A stretch of 32,766 nucleotides of DNA from JAVBLD01 sp031553705 (GCA_031553705.1 JAVBLD010000070.1:1-32766); one strand, 5' to 3'. Shown: positions 17,366-25,629, numbered from the stretch's first letter. Made by a program: numbers and translations. The notes: generated by a model not told the origin, from the sequence alone.

Positions 17366-18312
17366 TCGAAAATAATTCCGATTCCGATGGCATAGGGGTG
17401 TAGCTCAGGTCCTTTTCCGGATCTAAATAATTCGGTAAGGGTATAACTGCCCCAAACATTAAAATAGGAGAATCCGATGTTTGCTAATATATCGGCTTTG
17501 AAAGGGACAATATTGAAATTGTCTGTATTTTTCTTTTTGTGTTTATCTCCATCATCATCATAAAATACGATCTTGGTTTTTGAATGGAGCCGGATACCCC
17601 CTACAATTCCTCCCGATAAATGTATTTTTTTACGTTCGTAGACCGGAATCTGAAATTCAGCAAGTAAAGGCAATGTCATATAAAGAATTTTAAAGCCGTT
17701 CCGTTTGATATCTGTTCCCGGCGGTAGAGGTGAATACGGGATTATTTTACCGCTATTATCTTCTTTAATGATAGAGATGTGTTTATTCTGAAAAAGAAGC
17801 CGCTGATATTCCAGTCCTATCCCTGTAACCAATCCGATTGAATTTGTCGGATTTAGTCCGAAGCTTTTTTGAATAAGATTAAATTGCATTGAAAAAGAAC
17901 CACCCCAATCAAGATCCATAAACTCTCCTGATTCCAAAGGATACATAGAATAGTCGGCACCGGCAAAATTGACAAATCCGTAATAAAATCCTTGCCAGCT
18001 TCCATCAAACCGTGAGCCTGTTTTATAATGAGAATGGCTTTTTTTATATGTACCTCCGATAACATGCATTTCCGAAGATTGGTCACTGTTTTCAGTAACG
18101 GTACTGTCTTTTAGTACACGGATTTCGACGGTTTTTTTGACTGTAGTGCTTTTAGGAATGACCATCTTTATTTCCATGCGATCGCTAAGAGAATCTTTGG
18201 AAGAAGATATATCCCGTTTTTGCCGGGAGTCCTTGGTTAGAACCGTATCGGGTAGCTGTGCAGGACAATTCAGAATCCATAATACCCCGAAAAGAAGTAG
18301 AAAGAGTTTCAT
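17362..18312 (-). CDS. Putative outer-membrane beta-barrel protein
   Basis: The 316-residue protein starts with a signal peptide (MKLFLLLFGVLWILNCPAQ, cleavage after about residue 18). A polar linker of about 75 residues, rich in Ser, Lys and Thr, follows. The rest alternates hydrophobic and polar residues with many Gly and aromatics, as in small outer-membrane barrels (FYYGFVNFAGADYSMYP, SIGLVTGIGLEYQRLLF, IHLSGGIVGGIRLHSKT), and it ends in IGIGIIFD. A PorT/OMP_b-brl-like fold is my inference. It is the last gene of an operon with a secreted protein, an ECF sigma factor and an anti-sigma factor, so it may be an output or sensor of that system. Its stop codon overlaps that of the convergent aro gene inside the palindrome GATTAATC. 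Confidence 0.7.
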   Translation of the reverse strand: MKLFLLLFGVLWILNCPAQLPDTVLTKDSRQKRDISSSKDSLSDRMEIKMVIPKSTTVKKTVEIRVLKDSTVTENSDQSSEMHVIGGTYKKSHSHYKTGSRFDGSWQGFYYGFVNFAGADYSMYPLESGEFMDLDWGGSFSMQFNLIQKSFGLNPTNSIGLVTGIGLEYQRLLFQNKHISIIKEDNSGKIIPYSPLPPGTDIKRNGFKILYMTLPLLAEFQIPVYERKKIHLSGGIVGGIRLHSKTKIVFYDDDGDKHKKKNTDNFNIVPFKADILANIGFSYFNVWGSYTLTELFRSGKGPELHPYAIGIGIIFD

Positions 18313-18388
18313 ACATTTATGATTTTAATATGTTGAGAATATAAATTGTTTCCTATTTTCACATGAGACGGGCAAGTACCTGTTTTTA

Positions 18389-19297
18389 TTACTGCAAAAA
18401 TTCCCAATCTCTGTTTTTGATTTTGTCTGCAATGTTTTTTCCGGCATGGAATATAGAGGTCAATATGTTATCAGGCAATATAATATCACCGGAAGGCTTC
18501 CACTCTACGGCATTTTTGTCTAAAACGATATTTACAGATATATTAAACTTTTGTATTATCTCATCAGGAGGAGTTATAATTTCTTGATTATAAACAGTTA
18601 TCATCTGTTGTGTCGGAATGATTTCCAGAATATAATCTTGATTCCTAGAACGTTTTTGCTGTACTTCCGGCTGATGAAGAAGAACCAGAACTTTCACCGG
18701 TTCGCTTTTAATTCCGGCCGTTGATCTTGATACGATAATGTGTTGCTTTGTTGGTACGGACACAAAAAAATCTGCCGGAGAGAATTGCCCTGTTCCCACG
18801 ATGGATCCCGATTGTTTTGCAGAGTAATAGATAATCATCCCGATACCCAAAAATAATAAAACTGCGGCTACAGCGGTTGTCCATTTATGGAAAGAGATTA
18901 TATAGCCGCTTTTCCGATATAATTCTCTTTTCTTTTCAAACCGAATATTTGTGTCAGCAATTAGTTTTATTTTTGAGTAAATTGAAATAAGATTTTTAAA
19001 ATCAGCATCGTATATATGATTACCTAGATTGATCCTATCAATTTCAGTCAAACTTTGTTCTGCAGCAGCAATGGCATAATAGTCCACACATTCGTAACAC
19101 TCTTCCTTTTTTAACCGCTTTTTTCTAGAGAATTTAACTTCGATCGGAAGTAGTTTTGTTTCCTCCAAATTATTCAATGTTTCCTTTAGATCAGGATATG
19201 TAATTAAAAGTGATTCCATCTCTTTAACAATAGAATCAGGCAATGTCCCTTCGAGGTAATCAATGACATATATTTCGTAGTTCTCTTTTGTTATCAT
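18389..19297 (-). CDS. Membrane-bound anti-sigma factor-like protein with duplicated N-terminal unit
   Basis: The 302-residue protein has a cytoplasmic N-terminal half, one transmembrane segment (about 139-159, WTTAVAAVLLFLGIGMIIYYS without its flanks) and a periplasmic C-terminal half. Residues 6-64 and about 70-128 are related copies: each has an aromatic/acidic start, then a PDLK or ADFK turn, then ETKLLPIEVKF or KIKLIADTNIRF followed by KK and Leu. The start MITKENYEIYVIDYLEG is one I recall from proteins encoded after ECF sigma genes in Bacteroidetes. A CYEC motif (67-70) could bind metal or respond to redox. The sigma gene ends 30 bases upstream, which supports a sigma/anti-sigma pair. 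The periplasmic part has no domain I recognise. Confidence 0.7.
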   Translation of the reverse strand: MITKENYEIYVIDYLEGTLPDSIVKEMESLLITYPDLKETLNNLEETKLLPIEVKFSRKKRLKKEECYECVDYYAIAAAEQSLTEIDRINLGNHIYDADFKNLISIYSKIKLIADTNIRFEKKRELYRKSGYIISFHKWTTAVAAVLLFLGIGMIIYYSAKQSGSIVGTGQFSPADFFVSVPTKQHIIVSRSTAGIKSEPVKVLVLLHQPEVQQKRSRNQDYILEIIPTQQMITVYNQEIITPPDEIIQKFNISVNIVLDKNAVEWKPSGDIILPDNILTSIFHAGKNIADKIKNRDWEFLQ

Positions 19298-19327
19298 ATT
19301 CTTATTCCCCTATCAGTTTTTGATTTT

Positions 19328-19813
19328 CTATACTACCAGATTCGGTCTGCGGATGAATGCTTTCATAAAGGCTCTGGCTCTGAATATATATACTTTTACC
19401 TGCGTTTCCGTCAAGGCTGTAATCTCTGCAATCTCCCTGTAGGAATAATCTTCATAATCCCTTAGCAGAACAACTGTCCGTTGTATTGTCGGTAGTTTAT
19501 CCAGTGCAAATTCAAGTATCTGTTGCAAATCTGTAGTATATTCTTCAGATAGAAAATGATTTGAGTCTATATGTTCCATGTCTGTGTTTTTCTTTTCATG
19601 GCGTAAAACATCGATCATTTTCCGATAGGAGGTAGTGAAAAGAAAAGCTTTGGCTTTGTTTTGGCTGATTTTATCCACATGCTCCCATAAAACAAGAAAA
19701 CTATCTTGCACGACATCTTCTGCCAGCGATTTGTTTTGGCACGCTTTTAATATAAAGCGAAAAATCGCATCAGAAAACCGCTCAACACACTGATTGTATT
19801 CTATCCTTGTCAT
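19328..19813 (-). CDS. ECF-type RNA polymerase sigma factor
   Basis: This 161-residue protein has the two-domain ECF layout. Region 2 includes CVERFSDAIFRFILKACQNK, then AEDVVQDSFLVLWEHVDKI and KAFLFTTSYRKMIDVLRHEKK. A short linker leads to region 4 with LDKLPTIQRTVVLLRDYEDY and the helix-turn-helix SYREIAEITALTETQVKVYIF. I take ATG 19813 (MTRIEYNQC), because homologues as I recall them begin there; the upstream ATG at 19840 would add nine residues. It lies between a secreted-protein gene (33-base gap) and the anti-sigma gene (30-base gap). Release from the membrane anti-sigma on an envelope signal is the expected control. Confidence 0.9.
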   Translation of the reverse strand: MTRIEYNQCVERFSDAIFRFILKACQNKSLAEDVVQDSFLVLWEHVDKISQNKAKAFLFTTSYRKMIDVLRHEKKNTDMEHIDSNHFLSEEYTTDLQQILEFALDKLPTIQRTVVLLRDYEDYSYREIAEITALTETQVKVYIFRARAFMKAFIRRPNLVV

Positions 19814-19846
19814 ATCGGCTATATGACGGATGGATACCATGAAAAG

Positions 19847-20386
19847 TTACAGGCAGATCCCATTAAGGAGTTTGGTTTTTTCATCGAAATGGATAGAGTT
19901 GAAAAAGATATCCCTATTTTCTTTTATATTCTCAAAATGACGCGTACGTCCTCCGATAGATATCTGATATACAAATTTATCTCTGAATATAAATCTTTTA
20001 AAGTAGGTCATCTCATAGCTATCTTTAATAATAGAGTACTCTATTTCTTTGATCAGCATGTTTTCATACGGAACAGTACGTTCTGATTTCAGGATAGCTG
20101 TTTCCATTGCGATAGACTCTTTTTTAAGTATTTCATAAAGCTGCGTAACGTCTTTGCCCAAAAAATCAGGGTTTTGATTTGAGAAATCCGAACAAACGAC
20201 TCCGAATACGCATACCAGATTTTTGGTTTGATAAATATGAGACGGGATGTTATTGGTTACACGAGTTAATTTCTCAGCTTTATTTGGAAATAGAAATGAG
20301 ATATGCTCATCTGTGGTGATCCGTTGCCATTTTGTATCGGCAGACAGCAACATCGCACATATTAAAGACAATTTGATAATCAGCAT
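19847..20386 (-). CDS. Secreted protein of unknown function, first gene of the ECF operon
   Basis: A 179-residue protein with a short N-terminal signal peptide (MLIIKLSLICAMLLSADTKW; cleavage probably after about residue 16). The mature part alternates beta-like stretches (HISFLFPNKAEKL, LVCVFGVVCSDF) with a helix around QLYEILKKESIAM. It then has a strand-rich end with RFIFRDKFVYQISIGGR and ENRDIFFNSIHF. The overall look resembles small PsbP/Mog1-like folds, but I cannot assign a family. As the first gene before the sigma factor it may be a periplasmic component of the same response. It diverges from the alpha/beta hydrolase gene across 72 bases. Confidence 0.65.
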   Translation of the reverse strand: MLIIKLSLICAMLLSADTKWQRITTDEHISFLFPNKAEKLTRVTNNIPSHIYQTKNLVCVFGVVCSDFSNQNPDFLGKDVTQLYEILKKESIAMETAILKSERTVPYENMLIKEIEYSIIKDSYEMTYFKRFIFRDKFVYQISIGGRTRHFENIKENRDIFFNSIHFDEKTKLLNGICL

Positions 20387-20432
20387 AGCAGGTTATTTTA
20401 GCAATTGAATTTCAAATTATGGATTGTTTCGC

Positions 20433-20453
20433 CTATTTTTGTTGTAAAAATAG
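20433..20453. promoter_or_regulatory. Perfect inverted repeat in divergent intergenic region
   Basis: CTATTTTT (20433-20440) and AAAAATAG (20446-20453) are perfect inverted copies around GTTGT. The left arm contains TATTTTTG (20434-20441), which fits the Bacteroidetes -7 motif TAnnTTTG. The site lies just before the hydrolase ATG at 20459 and 47 bases upstream of the divergent ECF operon's first ATG, so it could be an operator. It could also be chance in AT-rich DNA. Confidence 0.3.
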
Positions 20454-20458
20454 AGAAT

Positions 20459-21250
20459 ATGATTCATTATTACGCTAAGGATGGCGTGAATATACGCTAT
20501 AAATTATCGGAAAAAAAGCATAAACATGTTGTGTTATTGCATGGATACCTTGAAACTCTGGAGGTGTGGGATAAATGGATATCTTTATTAACTGGCGGTT
20601 TTACCGTATTGACCCTTGATCTTCCCGGACATGGCAAGTCTTCTTTTGTTGAACATTCTTCTATGGAACAGATGGCTGACGCTGTGGATAGAGTAATCCG
20701 GTATCTGGGGATGGAACACTTTTATCTTGTCGGACATTCTATGGGAGGATATGTTGCTGCCCGTTATGCTTTAATGTTTCCGGATCGGGTAAACGGATTG
20801 GTTCTTTTTCATTCCAATACATTGGCCGATACACCGGAAAAGAAAATGAACCGGATGCAGGAAATAAACGCAATCCGTTTAAATGGACTGGAATCAGTAT
20901 ATTGTAACGCCTTGCCCCGAACCTTTACAAAAGAGAATGCGGAACGTTTTCGGCAAGAACTTGATGGAATGATTGCTAATTGCTCCATGCATCAACCGGA
21001 AGGAATTATATCGTGTATTTATGCTATGACGGACCGGGTAGATGCGACACTACAGATAAAACAGCTATCTAAGCCTGTTTTAAACATAATCGGTTTGAAA
21101 GATCCTTTTATCACATTGCAGAAAGCATTGGAGTTGTCTCGGTTGCTGGGTGCCGAAACATTTCTGTTGGAGGAATCAGGACATATGGGGTTTATTGAAG
21201 AGCGGGAAAAAAGTGCTGAAAAGTTGGCAGAGTGGATAAACCGTCATTAA
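20459..21250 (+). CDS. Alpha/beta hydrolase
   Basis: A 263-residue cytosolic alpha/beta-fold hydrolase with an intact catalytic triad. The oxyanion region is LLHGYLETLEVWDKW (26-40). The nucleophile elbow is GHSMGG with Ser94, the acid is probably Asp215 in GLKDPF, and the histidine is His242 in ESGHMGF. A lid of helices lies between about 120 and 200. The substrate cannot be told from sequence; the family includes esterases, thioesterases and epoxide or haloalkane hydrolase-like enzymes. I chose ATG 20459 (MIHYYAKDG) rather than the upstream TTG at 20405, which would put the promoter-like TATTTTTG inside the gene. It precedes dusB by 42 bases. Confidence 0.85.
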   Translation: MIHYYAKDGVNIRYKLSEKKHKHVVLLHGYLETLEVWDKWISLLTGGFTVLTLDLPGHGKSSFVEHSSMEQMADAVDRVIRYLGMEHFYLVGHSMGGYVAARYALMFPDRVNGLVLFHSNTLADTPEKKMNRMQEINAIRLNGLESVYCNALPRTFTKENAERFRQELDGMIANCSMHQPEGIISCIYAMTDRVDATLQIKQLSKPVLNIIGLKDPFITLQKALELSRLLGAETFLLEESGHMGFIEEREKSAEKLAEWINRH

Positions 21251-21292
21251 TGGATATCGATACCGAATATTAGAATTTTTAAAGAGATTTTT

Positions 21293-22273
21293 ATGAAGAT
21301 TGCCGGAAAAGAGCTTGGAGATCGCCCGTTGATATTAGCACCGATGGAGGATGTGACTAACCCGCCTTTCAGAAAATTTTGCAAGGCTTATGGGGCCGAT
21401 TGGTTATATTCCGAATTTGTTTCTGCGGATGCGTTGGTCCGTTCGGTTGATAAATCGTTGAAGAAACTCACAATAGAGGAGCAGGAGCGACCGGTTACGA
21501 TCCAGATTTATGGCCGTTATATTGATTCGATGGTGGAGGCTGCAAAAATTGTGGAGGAGGTGCGTCCGGATTTCATTGACCTGAATTTCGGGTGTCCGGT
21601 GAAAAGAGTGGCTCAAAAAGGTGCCGGTGCCGGAATGTTAAAGGATATTCCATTAATGATAGAGATGGCCGAACAGATCGTGAAAGCCGTTCGTATACCG
21701 GTTACTGCTAAAACCCGGCTGGGGTGGGATAATGACCATATAATCATTGAAGATATTGCCGAATGTCTTCAAGATGTCGGTATCCAGGCGTTAGCAATAC
21801 ATGGCAGGACCCGAGCGCAGATGTACAAGGGTGAAGCTGATTGGGAACCGATAGGTCAGGTAAAAAATAACCAACGGATTAAAATTCCGATTATCGGGAA
21901 TGGTGATATAGATTCTCCTGTCAAAGCAAAAGAAGCTTTTGACAGGTATGGCGTTGACGGCGTGATGATCGGACGGGCAACAATCGGACGTCCCTGGATA
22001 TTCAGGCAGATCAAACATTATTTCGCAACGGGCGAAATTTTGCCTGACTTATCGGTAGCTGAACAGATCGAAATAATCCAGGAGCAAATTCTACTATCGG
22101 TCGATTGGCTAGATGAAATGCGCGGCATACTACATATGAGGCGTCATATGGCAGCTATGTTCAAAGGTTTGCCTCATTTCAGGGATCTGAGGATTCAAAT
22201 GCTCCGGGCTAATTCAATCGAGGAGTTATGGTATATATTCAAACTTATTTGCGAACGTTATCCGGGGATGTAA
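21293..22273 (+). CDS. dusB: tRNA-dihydrouridine synthase (DusB type)
   Basis: This flavoenzyme reduces specific uridines in the D loop of tRNA. The 326-residue protein has the FMN-binding TIM-barrel start LILAPMEDVTNPPFR (13-27). The catalytic cysteine is Cys101 in DLNFGCPVKRVAQKGAGAGM. AKTRLGWD, AIHGRTRAQMYKG and IGNGDI follow, with the phosphate-binding VDGVMIGRATIGRPWIF. The C-terminal helical RNA-binding domain includes MRRHMAAMFKGLPHFRDLR. These match DusB rather than DusA or DusC, although Bacteroidetes may carry several Dus proteins. It converges on the minus-strand repeat protein with 28 bases between stops and no clear terminator. Confidence 0.93.
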   Translation: MKIAGKELGDRPLILAPMEDVTNPPFRKFCKAYGADWLYSEFVSADALVRSVDKSLKKLTIEEQERPVTIQIYGRYIDSMVEAAKIVEEVRPDFIDLNFGCPVKRVAQKGAGAGMLKDIPLMIEMAEQIVKAVRIPVTAKTRLGWDNDHIIIEDIAECLQDVGIQALAIHGRTRAQMYKGEADWEPIGQVKNNQRIKIPIIGNGDIDSPVKAKEAFDRYGVDGVMIGRATIGRPWIFRQIKHYFATGEILPDLSVAEQIEIIQEQILLSVDWLDEMRGILHMRRHMAAMFKGLPHFRDLRIQMLRANSIEELWYIFKLICERYPGM

Positions 22274-22301
22274 GAAGTTTATCCAGTTTTAAAAAAACGT
22301 T

Positions 22302-23468
22302 TCAATAAAAGAACACCTGTTTTACTTTCTCCCATGGAATGTAGGTAGGGATAGACTCAGGTGAAAAAACAATAATACCGTTATTTTCTTCGTTTACATC
22401 GCATAGGTCCCCTAAACTGAGGGTTGTGCCGTTACGTAGTTTGATAAGAGAATATTTGTAATTCTTAGGCTCGATGGATTGGATGTATTTAAAAGGTATC
22501 TGATAGAGATTGTTGTCGTTTTTGCCGTCAAGCAACTCAAAATCCATGGTTTCATCAAGATCATAAGCCAAAGTGCCACTTATCGTCTCTCCGTTACGGG
22601 TGATTACTTTGCCGGAAAGTTTCCGGGGAGGGGTAAAATCTTCGTAGGAAAGCATGTCGATTTCATGTTGTCCGACAGTCTCTAAGAACTCAAAATTTTT
22701 CCAGGGAATTGTCACTACCCCTATATGAGGCATGTTTACGACAATATTGATGTTAGACGCTACCTGAATTTCAACCTCTTTGCCGTTATTTAAAGTTATA
22801 TTACACTGGTTGTTTTTTTTCGTGATTTTCCGGATATTATGGAAGGAAATCAAGTTATTCCCCGATAGGGATTTTCCTGCGATGTTTTCCTCCAGAGATG
22901 AAATATTGTTCCAGGAGATATAGCCTTTATATAAACCCTGATTACTTTTTACCACCCCGATAATGGGCGCTTTACTTATGCGGTTATCCAGTAGCGGAGG
23001 AGAAGTAAATTCGATCTCACAAATTTTATCCCACCTGATTTGAAGTTTTCCCTCGTTTGTAACCATCTGAAAAGAAAACGGCATATTGTTTTCCTGCCTA
23101 AGCTCCATCAGGCTACCATCTTTCATTTCCAGTCTTAGTTTATTATCTCCGGTCGGATAGATTTTATTGATATTGCCGAATCTGCAAAGAAATAGATGAG
23201 TTATAGGAGTTGTATAAAGAGCTCCGTTCTGTTTGAATACAACAGAACTATTTTTAAAATAGTGTGCATAAGGGTTATTGAATTTACTGGCTTTAAAAAG
23301 GTCAGTCCAATACATTTTATTGTCGTTCCACAAGAAATAACCGGTCACTGTGTCGTTGTCTACTGTAATTACCTTCCCGAATATCCGGGGATCTTCCCAT
23401 TGTGCTGCCGTATATAATGGGAGGGATAAACAATACAGGACAAGCAATCTTATTTGTACGTGTTTCAT
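22302..23468 (-). CDS. Secreted protein with three tandem beta repeats, function unknown
   Basis: The 388-residue protein has a signal peptide ending near residue 22 (PLYTAA then Q). The mature part is three diverged copies of about 100-125 residues (31-154, 171-262, 286-388). Each copy opens with G-x-V, then a Gly and a [IFL]-x-[WY] strand: GKVITVDNDTVTGYFLW, GVVKSNQGLYKGYISW and GKVITRNGETISGTLAY. Each closes with an L-x-[DN]-G hairpin and an I-x-W-[DEK]-K segment: LRLEMKDGSLMELR to IRWDKICEIEF, ITLNNGKEVEI to IPWKNFEFLE, and IKLRNGTTLSL to IPWEKVKQVFF. The pattern suggests small all-beta modules. No enzyme motif or lipobox is visible, and I recognise no family. It is the last gene on this strand before the dusB convergence, 78 bases after gltX. 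Confidence 0.7.
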   Translation of the reverse strand: MKHVQIRLLVLYCLSLPLYTAAQWEDPRIFGKVITVDNDTVTGYFLWNDNKMYWTDLFKASKFNNPYAHYFKNSSVVFKQNGALYTTPITHLFLCRFGNINKIYPTGDNKLRLEMKDGSLMELRQENNMPFSFQMVTNEGKLQIRWDKICEIEFTSPPLLDNRISKAPIIGVVKSNQGLYKGYISWNNISSLEENIAGKSLSGNNLISFHNIRKITKKNNQCNITLNNGKEVEIQVASNINIVVNMPHIGVVTIPWKNFEFLETVGQHEIDMLSYEDFTPPRKLSGKVITRNGETISGTLAYDLDETMDFELLDGKNDNNLYQIPFKYIQSIEPKNYKYSLIKLRNGTTLSLGDLCDVNEENNGIIVFSPESIPTYIPWEKVKQVFFY

Positions 23469-23546
23469 TGCTGTCAGATTTATTTTTCCCTATGACGGAG
23501 AGACCCTGTCAAAAGTTACAATAGAAAACGAAAAGTCTGATTCCCT

Positions 23547-25067
23547 TTATAATGTTTGTATCGCTTTTTCGAGACGTTTAATGGTCTCTTCTTTACCGAT
23601 AAGTCCGATGATATCGAACATGTGTGGTCCCTTTGCTGCTCCTACAATAGCCAATCTGAACGGATTCATCACTTTGCCGAACCCGATGCCTTTACCGTTA
23701 ATCCATTCCGAGACGATTCTTTCGGTATTTTCCGGTGAAAAATCGTCAATCCCCCGTAAAAGTAAAAGCAGTTCTTTCATAAGGGCCGGGGTCTCTTCCT
23801 TCCAGTTCTTTTGGACATCTTTTTCATTATAGCTTTCCGGAGCATAGAAAAAGAATTGACTATCGTTGAAAATGTCGGATACAAAATTCGCTCTTTCTTT
23901 CATTAAACCGCATATCCTTTCCAATTTTGATTTTTCGCAGGCAGTTCCATGAGCTTTGGTTATTTTCTCCAACAGGTCTGCTAACTGGCTGTTTGTTTTG
24001 GTGACCAGGTATTTATGATTAAACCACTTTGTTTTTTCAGGATCAAATTTTGCTCCCGATTTACCGACTCTTTCCAAAGAAAACAGTCCGGACAACTCCT
24101 TCAGGGAGAATATTTCCTGTTCCGTACCGGGATTCCAACCCAGCATGGCCAACATATTAATAAAAGCTTCAGGAAAATATCCGTCTTCTTTGTAACCATG
24201 CCATTTCTCTCCGGTTTCCGGGTCGGTATATTCCATCGGAAACACAGGGAATCCCATTTTATTACCATCCCGTTTGCTCAATTTTCCGTTGCCTACCGGT
24301 TTCAAAATTAGCGGCAAATGGGCAAAAACAGGCATTGTTTCTTCCCAACCGAACGCCCTGTATAGCAAGACATGCAGCGGTAATGAAGGTAGCCACTCTT
24401 CTCCCCGGATAACGTGAGATATTTCCATCAGATGATCGTCTACAACATTTGCCAGATGGTAGGTTGGCATTCCATCCGACTTGTAAAGCACTTTATCATC
24501 GAGCAAAGAGCTGTTGAATAGTACTTCCCCCCGTATAATATCATTCAAACAGAGTTCTTCATTCTCCGGCATTTTGAAACGGATAACGTAGGGGTTACCC
24601 GACTTGATCGCTTTCTTCACTTCTTCAGGAGGCATACTGATCGAGTTCCTGAGTTTACTCCTGCTTTTTGCATTATAAATGAATGTTTCTCCTTTTGCTT
24701 CGCATTTTGTCCGCTCTTGTTCCAATTCTGCTGCCGAATCGAAAGAATAGTATGCATTACCTGATTCTACTAATTGCAGAGCGTATTGTTTATAGAGGTC
24801 TTTCCTCTCACTTTGTCTGTACGGTCCGTATGGTCCGCCTACTCCGACCCCTTCGTCAATCGTAAGTCCGCACCATTTCAACGATTCGATGATATATTCT
24901 TCCGCACCAGGTACATAACGGCTTTGATCGGTATCTTCAATTCTTAAAATGAAACAACCGTTGTTGCGGTGCGCAAATAGGTAATTAAAAAGCGCTGTTC
25001 TAACTCCTCCCAAATGAAGTGCGCCTGTCGGACTTGGTGCGAATCTTACTCTAACTTTCCTTTCCAT
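23547..25067 (-). CDS. gltX: Glutamyl-tRNA synthetase
   Basis: GltX charges tRNA-Glu, an essential step for translation and, through the C5 route, haem synthesis. The class I signature is VRFAPSPTGALHLGGVRTAL, with HLGG (18-21) as the HIGH motif. The second signature is GKLSKRDGNKMGFPVFP, in which KLSKR stands for KMSKS, a substitution common in GluRS. The 506-residue length fits the Bacteroidetes form. A Glu-specific domain between these motifs includes HVIRGEEWLPSLPLHVLLY. ATG 25067 agrees with the usual start MERKVRVRFAPSP. The gene lies in a minus-strand run, 52 bases after the small gene at 25120. Confidence 0.97.
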   Translation of the reverse strand: MERKVRVRFAPSPTGALHLGGVRTALFNYLFAHRNNGCFILRIEDTDQSRYVPGAEEYIIESLKWCGLTIDEGVGVGGPYGPYRQSERKDLYKQYALQLVESGNAYYSFDSAAELEQERTKCEAKGETFIYNAKSRSKLRNSISMPPEEVKKAIKSGNPYVIRFKMPENEELCLNDIIRGEVLFNSSLLDDKVLYKSDGMPTYHLANVVDDHLMEISHVIRGEEWLPSLPLHVLLYRAFGWEETMPVFAHLPLILKPVGNGKLSKRDGNKMGFPVFPMEYTDPETGEKWHGYKEDGYFPEAFINMLAMLGWNPGTEQEIFSLKELSGLFSLERVGKSGAKFDPEKTKWFNHKYLVTKTNSQLADLLEKITKAHGTACEKSKLERICGLMKERANFVSDIFNDSQFFFYAPESYNEKDVQKNWKEETPALMKELLLLLRGIDDFSPENTERIVSEWINGKGIGFGKVMNPFRLAIVGAAKGPHMFDIIGLIGKEETIKRLEKAIQTL

Positions 25068-25119
25068 TAGATGATGAATTAAAATTAAGAATCAGAAACC
25101 TCTATTCTCAATATTCTGT

Positions 25120-25365
25120 TTATTTACTATCTAATATATTTTTAAATAGCTCTCTGGCATATTCGGTGGCTCGTTTGATTGCCGTTTCTTTTGACGTGAT
25201 ATTGCTTAATATCGGCTCGGCATGATTATACTGATTGTCCGGATTGTCGGTAAGCAGGTAAACCGTGTATTTCCCATTCTTTCCGTTCTTTGTTTTGCTG
25301 ACCAAGCCAAACCAGACATCAATGGCTTGATTGTTGACATATATTGTACGTTTTACTTTATACAT
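25120..25365 (-). CDS. Small protein of unknown function
   Basis: An 81-residue, mildly basic soluble protein with no family I recognise. The first 40 residues look like beta strands (MYKVKRTIYVNNQAIDVWFG, then KYTVYLLTD). The last 35 look like an amphipathic helix (KETAIKRATEYARELFKNIL). Its ATG overlaps the stop of the upstream small membrane protein in TAATG, so the two are probably translated together. There is no signal peptide or metal motif. The coherent amphipathic pattern and the tight coupling argue that it is a real gene. Confidence 0.6.
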   Translation of the reverse strand: MYKVKRTIYVNNQAIDVWFGLVSKTKNGKNGKYTVYLLTDNPDNQYNHAEPILSNITSKETAIKRATEYARELFKNILDSK

Positions 25366-25547
25366 TATATATGATCTTTAGGTTTACTTTTAAAATTAAG
25401 TATCGATACAATAACTATCAGGCAAACCATCGCCGCAATATTGATATAGACAGGGAACATCTTACTTGTATTACCATAAAGGGTCAGGATACTTGACACC
25501 ATGATCAAAAAAGCCGTGAGCATGATCAATAATCGAATAGTCCTCAT
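25365..25547 (-). CDS. Small membrane protein with two transmembrane segments
   Basis: A 60-residue protein starting at ATG 25547 (MRTIRLLIML). Two hydrophobic helices are visible, roughly residues 4-24 and 34-53, separated by a short polar loop (YGNTSKMF). A basic tail with KSKPKD ends the protein, suggesting a hairpin with both ends in the cytoplasm. A longer reading from GTG 25583 adds 12 residues and seems less likely. The stop overlaps the next gene's start. No function can be assigned. Confidence 0.5.
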   Translation of the reverse strand: MRTIRLLIMLTAFLIMVSSILTLYGNTSKMFPVYINIAAMVCLIVIVSILNFKSKPKDHI

Positions 25548-25629
25548 AAATTTAATTATATAAAAACAAGGGATCAGGGACACTCTTGTCTCAGGTTATA
25601 TTATCATTCTTTAATCTGATATCCAAAGC

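Noticed and set aside
18366..18388. Hairpin ACGGG-CAAGTA-CCTGT followed by TTTTTATT on the plus strand
   Set aside because: It has terminator form only on the plus strand, where no gene ends, and the stem is five pairs including G-U.
19671..19679. Perfect DnaA-box-like TTATCCACA
   Set aside because: It is single, lies inside the ECF sigma gene, and no other boxes or AT-rich unwinding element cluster around it.
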